From Kribbella pratensis (GTDB lineage Bacteria; Actinomycetota; Actinomycetes; Propionibacteriales; Kribbellaceae), in assembly GCF_004366075.1 (NCBI RefSeq), contig NZ_SODU01000001.1, positions 1,757,134 to 1,821,133 on the forward strand: a DNA stretch of 64,000 nt, given 5' to 3'. Below are positions 16,698-27,100 of this stretch, one piece after another (the stretch's first letter is position 1; each line of letters opens with the position of its first letter). A program made the position numbers and the translations under genes. The notes below the pieces were generated by a model. It was given only the letters and a program-made list of their open reading frames with translations. It made no database searches and was not told where the DNA came from.

Positions 16698-16727
16698 CTC
16701 GACCTGACCGCCCTGACCGGGGGGACG

Positions 16728-17657
16728 ATGAGCGACGACACAGCGAAGGCGCGGGAGACCGTGCTGGGAATCGACATCGGCGGCACGAAGATGGCCGCCG
16801 CTCTGGTGTCTGCGGACGGCACGATTCTCACCGGCGACCGGATCCGCACCCCGTCCGGCGACGCCGACCAGGTGTTCGCCGCACTCGGAGAGCTGATCGA
16901 GCGCGTTCGCGGCGACGCCACCCCGCTGGCCGTGGGCATCGGCTCTGCCGGCCCGGTCGACCAGCAGCACGGCCTGGTCTCCCCGGTGAACATCGCCGGC
17001 TGGCGCAACTTCCCGATCGTCGACCGGGTCCGGGCGCTGACGGGCGACATTCCGGTGGCACTCGGGCTGGACGGGCACTGCTTCGCGCTCGGTGAGTTCT
17101 GGAGCGGCGCGGGTCGCGACGCGCACACCCTGCTCGGGATCGTCGTCTCGACCGGCGTCGGGGGCGGCCTCGTCGTCGACGGCAGACCGCTGATCGGCCA
17201 GTCCGGCAACGCGGCCCACATCGGCCACGTGGTGATCGACCAGGACGGCGAGGCGTGCGTGTGCGGGTCGTTCGGCTGTGTCGAGGCGTACGCGAGCGGT
17301 CCCAGGATGGTCGCCCGCGCGCAGCGGAGCGGTTGGCGGACAGGCGAGGACGTGGATGCCGAGGTACTGGCCGCCGACGCCGCGGCCGGGGACGAGCTCG
17401 CGCTGGCCGCGTTCGACGATGGCGCACAGGCGCTGGCCGCGGGGATCGTCGCGACGGCCGTGACCGTCGACCTGACCGCGGTCGTGATCGGCGGCGGGGT
17501 CGCGAAGGCCGGACCGGTGCTGTTCGACCCGGTGCAGGCGTGGGTGAAACGGCTGGCGCAACTGCCGTTCGTCACAGACCTCACCGTGGTGCCCGCTCAA
17601 CTGGACAACGCTGGCCTGCTCGGCGCCGCCCACCAGGCCTGGGCTGCACTGGCCTGA
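16728..17657 (+). CDS. ROK family sugar kinase
   Basis: The 309-residue protein has the ATP-binding GIDIGGTKMAAALV near residue 14, IVVSTGVGGGLVVDG, and the complete ROK zinc motif CVCGSFGCVE with an upstream His in NAAHIGHVVID, so unlike the regulator at 13.8 kb it looks catalytically complete. ROK kinases phosphorylate glucose, N-acetylglucosamine, N-acetylmannosamine or related sugars; which one cannot be decided. The divergent NagZ-like gene favours an amino sugar. The start ATG 16728 follows a GGGGGG stretch; an in-frame ATG 36 bases upstream lies inside the promoter palindrome and is less likely. Confidence 0.9.
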   Translation: MSDDTAKARETVLGIDIGGTKMAAALVSADGTILTGDRIRTPSGDADQVFAALGELIERVRGDATPLAVGIGSAGPVDQQHGLVSPVNIAGWRNFPIVDRVRALTGDIPVALGLDGHCFALGEFWSGAGRDAHTLLGIVVSTGVGGGLVVDGRPLIGQSGNAAHIGHVVIDQDGEACVCGSFGCVEAYASGPRMVARAQRSGWRTGEDVDAEVLAADAAAGDELALAAFDDGAQALAAGIVATAVTVDLTAVVIGGGVAKAGPVLFDPVQAWVKRLAQLPFVTDLTVVPAQLDNAGLLGAAHQAWAALA

Positions 17658-18101
17658 CCCACAGTGACCTGATGTACACACTTTTGCGCGTTGGGTAAGG
17701 CTTCTCCCGCGCACCTTTGCGCAATTTTTACGAATCTTCGCGATCCGTGTAACGACTGACCTACGTCACGCGATGCAACGGATGGATGGGGTGGGGGCAC
17801 CGTCATCCACGACCGGTCGAGGGGGGCTCAGGCCGGGCGTCAACCGGGAGATCGGGGGGTTGGTCGACCGGAGCACGTGAGCGGCGGGTGAGGGAACTCT
17901 CCCGCCGCCACCGTGTGGACTGCAGGGTCGGGAACCAGTCTGCCACCGGCAGCGTCCGACTCGAACGCGATCGATCTCGTGGAGGGATGAGATCGAACGC
18001 GGGTTCTGCAGCGTGTACGGCGGACGGTGGCTGTTCGGGAGGGCTGCCACCGACTGGCCCACCGTTCTCGTTGCAGAGCGGATGCCCTGGCCCAGACCTC
18101 G
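17658..18101. other. 444-base gap with hairpins, no supported gene
   Basis: This gap lies between two convergent genes and the overlapping open frames in it have no protein-like composition. It holds GGG/CCC and TGCGC/GCGCA pairings near 17685-17713, a strong hairpin at 17881-17908 and an 8-bp inverted repeat TCGATCTC/GAGATCGA (17971-17978, 17989-17996), with TCGAACGCG repeated at 17961 and 17993. It is longer than two terminators need, so a small RNA is possible. Confidence 0.4.
17881..17908. terminator. Hairpin terminator candidate
   Basis: GCGGCGGG and CCCGCCGC form an 8-bp stem, with GAG/CTC pairing inside the loop. No T tract follows. It could end transcription of the ROK kinase gene or of the megasynthase gene on the other strand. 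Confidence 0.4.
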
Positions 18102-21100
18102 CTAGGGTTTCAGCCACTCCGGCTCAGGGAGCCGGGAGCGGTCCAGCCGGCCGTTGTCGTCCAGCGGCAGCTCTTCGATCGGGATCAGGTCTGCCGGCAC
18201 CAGATAGATCGGCAGTTCCTTCCCCAGGTCGAGCATCAGCCGGGCCAGTACGGCGGGATCGCTGTCCTCCAGCACGACGTACCCGATCAGGCAGGTGTCA
18301 CCGCCCGGGTCCGAGCAGGCCACCACGACCGCGTCGACGACGCCGGGCTGGTCCGCCAGCACATGCTCCGTCTCACCGGGCTCGACCCGGTGGCCGCGGA
18401 TCTTGACCTGGTCGTCCGCGCGGCCGAGGTACTCCAGGGTGCCGTCGGCGCGCCAGCGGCCGAGGTCGCGGCTGCGGTACAGCCGCGCGCCCGGGTGTCC
18501 CGGGTCCGCGACGAACGCGTGCTCGGTCTCCTCCGGCCGCCCGAGGTAGCCCTGGGCAACGGCGGCGCCGCCGAGGTGGATCTCCCCGACCGCACCGACC
18601 GGCACGGGCCGCAGCGCGGCATCCAGCAGGCGTACGACGACACCGTCGATCGGGCGCCCGATCGAGGGCCGGTCCTCGGCCGGGTCGACCTCGTGGATCG
18701 TGGTCACGATCGAAGCCTCGGCCGGACCGTACTCGTTGAAGAGCCGGCACTCCGGGTGCGCGTCGAGGAAGTCCCGCACCTTGTGGGTCAGCACCATCGC
18801 CTCACCGCCCGCGACGATCTCCCGCAACTCGGGCAGCTCGGGCAGCCGACGCATCGTCGCCAGCAACGCGGTCAGCGGGCTGAACGCCATGAACAGCCGC
18901 TGCACGCCGTGGTCACGCAGCGCCGCCACCACCGCGTCCGGGTCGTACCGGTCGTCCTCACCGATGAGCACCAGCGCCGCACCCGACGCCAGCGTCGTGA
19001 ACATCTCCTGTACATGGACGTCGAAGCCGAACGACGTGCACTGCAGCGTCCGCAGCGACCGCCGCGTCCGCAGGTAGTGCCGGACCAGATTCACCGGGCC
19101 GCGGTGCGGGACCACGACGCCCTTCGGGTTGCCGCTCGAGCCGGACGTGTAGATGCAGTACGCCACGTCATCGGCAGCGGCGCGCACCGGCGGCGCCTGC
19201 CGCGCCCGGGTGTCGGCGTCGCCGCCGCCGACCGGAACGAGCCGCAGACCGAGGCGATCGGCCAGCGCCGCGTCGTCACCGACCAGCGCGACCGCCGCCG
19301 CGTCCTGGACCATGAAGGCCCAGCGGGACTCCGGTACGCCGGGATCCAGCGGCAGGTAGGCCGCACCGGCCTTGAGGACCGCGAGCACGGCGACGACCAT
19401 CTCGGTACCGCGGGCGACTCGGACGGCGACCAGTTGGCCCGGCTTCACGCCGAGGTCGACGAGCTGCCAGGCGACCGCGTTCGAGCGGCGGTCGAGTTCG
19501 GCGTACGTCAGCTCGCGGCTGTCCTGGATCAACGCGATCGCGTCCGGTGTCCGCGCCACCTGCTGCTCGAACAGGGTATGCAGTCCGCTGAGTTCGCCGG
19601 CGACCACCGCGTCCCGGCGTAGCCGGCCGATCGGCCCGCTGGTGTCGGCGTCGGACTCGAGCTCACGCAGCGCCTCGAGGTCGGACTCGATCGGCAGCAC
19701 CAGCTCGGGCAGGCGGAGATCCGGACTGGTCGTTGCCCTGCGCAACACTTCGGCCAGGTAGTCGAGCAGGCGCGCGATCGTCGGCCGTTCGAACAGGCCG
19801 GAGCGGTAGTCCGCCGTACAGGTGATGCCGGCGTCGTGCTGCGTCAGCCGGAACCGCAGGTCGACGCTCGGCGGCAGGTCGTCGCCGTCCCGGTCCGCCA
19901 ATTCGTCCTCGAACTCGACCAGGATCTGGAACAGCGGGTCGCGTTCGAGGATCGCGAGGTCGGTCCCGGCGTGGTCGAAGGCGCCCGCGGTGATGTCGCG
20001 GATCCGCTCCGTCAGCTCACCGAGATCAGGCTCGCCGGACAGGTCGATCCGCAGCGGGAGCGGGCGGATCTCCTTCGGGCCGAGCAGTGCCGAGCCGATG
20101 GTCACATCGTCCTGCGCGGCGAACCGGCCGAGCACCGTTGCGACGGCGGCGAGCATCGTCATGACGGGGCTGAGCTTGCGTTCGCGGCTGTAGGCGAGCA
20201 CGGCATCGCCGAGTTCCTTGTCCAGCTCGTGCTGCACCGACGCGACGGCGTCGTCACCGGCTGCACGGGCGCGATCTGCGGGGAGAACCAACGGTTCGGC
20301 GCCGGCCAGGACCTGCGTCCAGTAGATGAAGTCGCGGCGTTGCACGTCGGCCGGCGACATCGTCGTACGGCGGAACTCAACGGCCGGCTCGTCGTCGGAC
20401 CGCAGCTCGTTGACGGGGACGGTCTGCTCTTCTTCGGTTACCTGCTCGACTTCTGCTGTCTGCTCAGTCGTTTGCGCGGCCGGCTCACCGAGGAGGGCGA
20501 GCTGTTCGCGCATGAGCTTGGTGACGCCGTCGACCAACTGCCCGGCGACCCGGAGCTGCTGCGACATCAAGGCCGCCATACCGCTCCCGGGCAGATCTGC
20601 CTCGCTGGTAGCGGCCGCAGCCTCGTCGACCTTCGCCGCCAGCTCGGCGAGTCCCGACCCGAGAACCGCCAACGCCTCCCGCGCATCCCGGACCGGCTGT
20701 TCCTTCTCCGCAACCTGCTCGAGTGATGCCTCGTTCTGCGACGCGACAGGCTCGACGGCCTCGACCGGCTCAGCTGTCTGCACCGCGACCGCCGTCGCGA
20801 GCTTGTGCGGCGTGGTGTACGTCAGGAACAGGTCGTCCGGGGCCAACTCGGCCTCGAACCGGCTCTTCAGCTCGTCGATCACCGGCGCCATCGACGCCGG
20901 CGTCGCCCCGAGCTCGGCGAACGTGTGGTCCACGGTGAGGTCGTACGGGTCGAGGTTGTGCACCTCGCAGGTCAGGTCGAGGACGACGTTCAGCGACTCG
21001 CGGTACCGTTCCGCTGACATCTCGTCGCCCGACAACGATCCGGCCTGCGCCAGGTAGTCCGCGTCGATCTCATGGGTCTCAGCCGGAAGTGCGAACGGGG

Positions 21101-24100
21101 AGGACTCCTCAGCTTGTTCGACCGGCTCGGCTGCCACGGGCTCCGGTGGGTCCAGCGGGATTCGCTTCACCGCAGCGCTCGACGGCGGCTCGAACACCAC
21201 GGCCTGGGCCCGCGCGGCGCGTTCGAAGGCATTCAGCCGCGGCGCATTGTTGTCCCCGGCAACCGCCGTACCCGGGCCGGCCAGCACCGTCACCGACGGG
21301 TCGACCGGGTGGTGCACCCGACGGAACGGGTACGTCGGCAACGGGACGCGGCCGCCGTCCGCGTAGACCTTCGCCCACGCGATCTCGGTGCCTTGCTCGT
21401 ACAACTCGGCCAGGCCGTTCATCGTCGCGAGCACCGGGTCCTGGCCGAGGCGCTGCGCGGGGATCCACGTGCTGTTCGGGGCGATCCGGCGACCCGCGGG
21501 ACTCAGTACGGCGTCCGGCCCGAGCTCCAGGAACCGGCGGCATCCGGCCGCCGTCACGGCCTCGACCGCGTCGCCGAACAGCACCGGCTGCCGCAACTGG
21601 CCGACCAGGTAGTCGCTGTCGAGCACGGTCCCGGACTCGAGCAGATCACCCGACCAGCTCGACACCATCGGCGTCCGCAGCGGCTTCAGCGTGATCTCAC
21701 GGACGATCTCCGCGAAGTCGGCCAGTATTGGGTCGACCAACGAGCTGTGGAACGCGCGATCGACGTCCAGCCGTTGCCACGCGACCTGCAGCTGATCGAG
21801 TTGCGCGGCGAGCTGACCGACGATCACCTCGGATCCGGTCAGCACGAACGACTGCGGGCCGTTGCCCGCGGCAACCTCAACGCCGGCGGTCCGGGCAATC
21901 TCGCGGACCCGGTCGGCGTCGGCGCGGACAGCGACCATCGCGCCGGGGACCGTGCCGCGCTGCATGAGCTCGCCACGCTTCGCGGTGAGGCGTACGCCGT
22001 CCGCCAACGAGAGGGCGCCCGCGACGCACAGAGCGGCGTACTCGCCGACGCTGTGTCCGACGACCAGCGCGGGCTGGACGCCGAACGACTGCCAGAGGCG
22101 GGCCAGTGCGAGCTCGAACGCGAACAGTGCGGGCTGCGCGGTCTCGGTCGGCCAGACGCCTTCCGCCGTACCGGCCGGGGTGAGGAGCAGTTCGAGCAGG
22201 CTGCCGCCGGTCTCCTCGTGGTAGACGCGGTCGCATTCGTCGAGGACCGAGCGGAACACGGGGAAGCGGGCGGCCAGGCCGGCAGCCATGCCGCGACGGG
22301 CGGCGCCTTGTCCGGTGAACGCGTAGCCGAGCGGGCCGGGTCCGCCGCGCGGCACCTCGGTCGGCTGGGCGGAGCCGAGTGCGGTGACCAGTTCGGCCTC
22401 CGTACCGCCGGCGACCGCGATCCGGTGCCGGTGCGCCGGGCGGCCGAGCGCCGCCGTACCGGCGAGGTCGATGAGGCGGTGCCCGGTGCCGTGGCCCAGG
22501 TCGGTGCGGTACAGCTCGACGAGGTCGGCGAGAGCGTCCGGGTCGGGCGCGGACAGCGGCAGTACGACGGGACCGTCGTCACCGCGGCGGATCTGGCGCG
22601 GGGCCTCTTCGAGGATCACGTGCGCGTTCGTGCCGCCCGGGTCGAGGGCGCTGACGCCGGCGCGGAGCGTCGTACCGCCGGACAGCAGCGGCACCGTCCA
22701 CTCGCGCACCTCGGTGCCGATCACGAACGGGCTGCCGTCGAGGTCGAGCTCCGGGCTCGGCTCGGTCACGTTGATGGTCGGGACCAGCATCCGGTGCTGC
22801 AGCATCAGGATGGTCTTGATCAGGCCGGCCATGCCCGCGGCGCTGTCCAGGTGGCCGATGTTCGGCTTCACCGATCCGAGCGTGCAGAACCCGACCTTGT
22901 CAGTGTGCCGGCGGAGCGCGGTCGTCAACGCCTTCACCTCGGCGGCGTCCGCGGCCGGGCTGCCGATCCCGTGCGCCTCGATGTAGCTGAGCGAGTCGGC
23001 GTCGAACCCGGCGCGGTCGAGTGCGCGCTCGATCAGCTCGGTCTGGTTCCCGGCGGGCGCATCCTCGTTGCTGACCGCCGTACCGCGAATCACGGCGTAC
23101 ACCGTGTCACCGTCGGTCAGGGCCTGGTCGAGACGCTTCAGGAGTACGGCGGCGACACCGTTCCCGCCGACTGTGCCGTCGGCGTCGGCGGCGAACGCGC
23201 GGATCTGACCGCTCGGCGAGAGGATCGAGTCCGGCGTCGGGTGGTAGGTCGTTGCCTGCGGCACCTGTACGGCGGCGGCGCCGGCCAGGGCGAGGTCCGC
23301 GTCGCCGGATCTGAGCGCCTGGCAGGCGAGATGCACTGCGACGAGGGACGACGAGGAGGCCGACTGTACGCCGATCGCGGGGCCGGTCAGGCCGAGACGG
23401 TACGCGACGCGGGTGGCGATCGAGTCGCGGGACTGGTGCTGGCGGTTGTACAAGTTCATGCCCGAGCCCGCGAACACGCCGACGCGGTTCGTCGTACCGG
23501 CGTACCCGCCGTGCTCCAACGCCTGATGACACACCTCGAGGAACAACCGCTGCGCCGGATCCATCAACTCGGCTTCACGATCGCTCAACCCGAAGAACTT
23601 CGCATCGAACGACTCGACGTGCTCCAGCACGCCACTGACCGCGACAACCCCGTCCCCCGACTCCCGCCGGAGGCTCTCCACACCCCCGACAAGGTTCTCC
23701 CAGAACTGCTCCACCCCCTCAGCCCCCGGGAACCGCCCGGCCACCCCCACAACGGCAACCGGCTCAACAACCCCAACCCGCGCACCAACAGCAGTGCTCT
23801 CGGCCGCAGCACTGTCCTGCGCTTCCTCAGGTACGACGTCAGCCGCCACATCCCCCGCGGACTCAACCCCGTCCACATCCACCACAACAAGCCCCGCAGC
23901 CGACTGCTCCTCACCCGGCTCGGCATCCAACGCACCTTCAGGCGCAGCCACGGCAGACTCATCGCCCACCACATCGCCAGCACCAACCTCGCTGACGACT
24001 CCATCCGCAAAGACCTCATAGACACGCGATTCGCCCGCACGTGCCTCATCTGCACTTGCCTCGTCCGCAAGCCCTTCGTCGGCACCGATCTCGTCATCCG

Positions 24101-27100
24101 AGTCGTCGCCACGCGCGTCACCCGCACCTACCGCATCCTCGACATCCGCGTCCTCATCGTCCGCGTCCTCGACATCCGCGTCCTCACCGTCCGCGTCCTC
24201 GACATCCGCGTCGACTTCGGCCGCAGCAATCGTGGCGGTGCCGTTCGTGTCCGTGACTGCGGGTTTGTCGGCCTTCTCGATGTCTGTGGAGGTCGACTCG
24301 GCGGGCTCTGCTGTGCCTGCCTCGGAGTCGGTCGTCTCCTCGTGAGTGTCCGCAGCCTCGGAGGTGAGCGCCGGCTCGGACGACGCCGAAGCATCAGCCT
24401 CGGCCTCGTCGGCATCTTCATCGGATGCGCCGTCGGCATCCGTCTCGTCCTGTTCGAGGTCGGCCTTCTCGTCGCTCGTCTCGGCGTCTGATCCCGCCCG
24501 AGCCTCCTGCGATGCGTCATCCGAGTACGCCGCAACCTCATCAGTCACGAACTCGTCGGACCCATCATCCGACATACTCGCAACTACCCCACCCTCGAAC
24601 CCCGCATCCTCACCACTGTCGGTGCCTTCAGCAACCACATCCCCAGAACCCGAGTGAGCGGACTCCCCCACCGACTCAAGCGCATCCGCCCCATCAGCAG
24701 CACCCGCCGCATCTACATCCTCGGCCGCGTCCGAGGCATCCGCCGCGTCGGCCGCGTCCGAGGCATCCGCCGCGTCGGCCGCGTCCACGACCTCCGCCGC
24801 CTCCATCGCGTCCGTCGCGTCCACTGCGTCGGTCGCGTCCGCACTCGTCGCCTCTACCGGCTCCGCCGCCTCCGTCATTTCGACGGCATCGGTCGCGTCC
24901 GTGGGGTCGGTCCTGCCCAGCTCGTTCGCGGTGTCGTGCGGCTCACGGTCGGCGGACTGCTCGTCGTCGGACGGGGTCTGGTCTTCGTCCGGTACGTCGG
25001 TGCCGACGGCCGCATCGTCGTACGACGGCTCGGCCTCAGACCGCCCAGTCGTCTGCTCCTGCTCGGTGGAGTCCTCATCCCCGGAAAAAGTCTGATCTTC
25101 GTCCAGTACGTCGGCGCCGGCGACCGCGGCGTCGTACGACTCCTCAGCCTCAGACCGCCCGGCGGGGTCCTCCAGCTCGGCGGAGCCCTCGTCCGCAGAC
25201 GGTGTGTGTTCTTCATCCGGCACGTCCACGCTCGCGGTCGCAGCATCGTGCTGCTGCTCGTCGGTGTCGGACTGCTCGTCGGCGGGCTCTTGCTCGACGT
25301 GCGGTGCCGGGGCGGTCGCAGGCGGCGAGTCGGGGGCGGGCGGAGGCGGGGCCGTGGAGCCCAGCACAGGTCCCGTGGCGGAGGCGCTCGACGTGGCTGC
25401 CGACGCGGCAGTCCCTTCCGCGGATGCCGGTGCCGTGCGCACCTCGTCCGCCGGCGCCGTGCGAACGGGCTCAGGATCAGACGCGGTACTGGTGGGCTCC
25501 ACCGACGCGGTGGGGGTGGTCTCGGCTTCCGACGGCGTACGGGTGGGCTCAGCATCCGACGCGGTGCGAGTGGGCTCACGATCCGGCGCGGTACTGGTGG
25601 GCTCCACCGACGCGGTGGGGGTGGGCTCGGCTTCCGACGACGTACGGGTGGGCTCAGCATCAGACGCGGTGCGAGTGGGCTCACGATCCGGCGCGGTACT
25701 GGTGGGCTCCACCGACGCGGTGGGGGTGGGGTCGGGTGCCGGTGCGGTGGGGTCGGGAGATGGAGGTGGTGGGGTGCCTAGGGTGGGGCGTTGGGGTGGG
25801 GTGGGGATGGATTGCTGGAGTTCGCGTTTCCAGGCCAGGCGGACAACCGGGAGTTCGGTGGTGCGTTCTGCGGCGTCTTCGTCGGCGAACGGGGTGGACT
25901 CGGGGGTGCTCGAGGGGCCCTGGCCGGTGGGGCCGGAGGCCGGGGTGGCGCCGGCTGGTTCTACGTGGGTGGTGGGCGGTTCGAGGAGCGTGCCGTCGAT
26001 CCACCGTTGCTTGAGCAGCGGACGGAGGATCTTGCCGCCGGGGGTGGTCGGGAAGTCACGGCGCGGGACGCCGACGACCTGCGCCGACAGGCCGAGGCGG
26101 GCCTGGATCAGACTGCGGATCGCCTGGTCCATCCCAGGTACGGAGTCGGCGGTCAGAGCGTAGAAGACGACCAGTCGGTCGGTGCCGGTTTCCTCGTCGG
26201 CGATGCCGCAGGCGGCCACCAAGCCCTGCTCGGCCCCCACGACGGTCGCCGCGACGGACTCGATGTCGTGCGCGTAGTAGAGCTTGCCGGACATGATGAT
26301 GCGTTCGCTGTCCCGGCCGGTGATGACGAGCTGGCCGCCGGTGATGAAGCCCTGGTCGCCGGTCGCGAGCCACTTGCGGGCCGGCCAGTTCCCGACCGGG
26401 AACGCGATGCGGTCCGCCTCGAGGTTCCCGAGGTACCCGGGCGTCACCCGGGCCGACGCGACCTGCAGCTGACCGATCCGGCCTTCCGGCAGTACGGCGC
26501 CGTTCGGGGCCACGATGCGCACGGTCGTACCGGGCGCAGGCGCTCCCACCGAGACCAGCGAAAGCACACCCGGCACCTCGGTCCGCGGCTTGCCCGGGCG
26601 CGCGACCGCGACCTTCCCGGACGACGGCCGCTGGTCGACCCACTCGACGACGCCGGTCGGTGGGATCCGGACGCGGTGCACGTTCGGCGTCAGACCGGGC
26701 CGCGCGAACGTGATGCCGGTGACCGTCTCGGTCATTCCCCACGCCGCCACGAACGTCTCCGGCACCACCCCGAACCGGTTCGTCACCCGCAGGAACTCCG
26801 ACATCACCGGCACGGTGATCTGCTCACCGCCGCTGACCAGGCTGCGCAGCGCGGACAGATCCCAGTGCCGGTCCGGTTCGCCGGCCACCGCGGCGGTCGC
26901 GAGCCGGTACCCGAAGTTCGGCGACCAGGAGTGGTTGACCCGGTGCTGCTCCATCAGGTCGAGCCAGCGCAGCGGGTTGGCCAGCACCCAGTCCGTGTTC
27001 ACGTGGACGTTCGTGCAGCCGGTGAACACAGGCAGCAGGTGATAGAGCAGGAACGCGCCGCTGCGGTCCAGCGGCAGCCAGTTCAGCGTGGTCTGCCCCG

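Noticed and set aside
17786..18406. 206-codon plus-strand frame in the 17.7-18.1 kb gap
   Set aside because: Composition is Arg/Gly/Ser-rich without structure, it crosses the end of the megasynthase gene, and has no ribosome site.
21072..24491. 1139-codon plus-strand frame across the KS/AT region
   Set aside because: Low-complexity Arg/Gly/His sequence antisense to clear KS and AT motifs.
24121..25740. Short regularly spaced repeats that could suggest a CRISPR array
   Set aside because: The periods are 27, 30 and 105 bp with no unique spacers, all keep the reading frame, and no cas genes are present; they are coding repeats.
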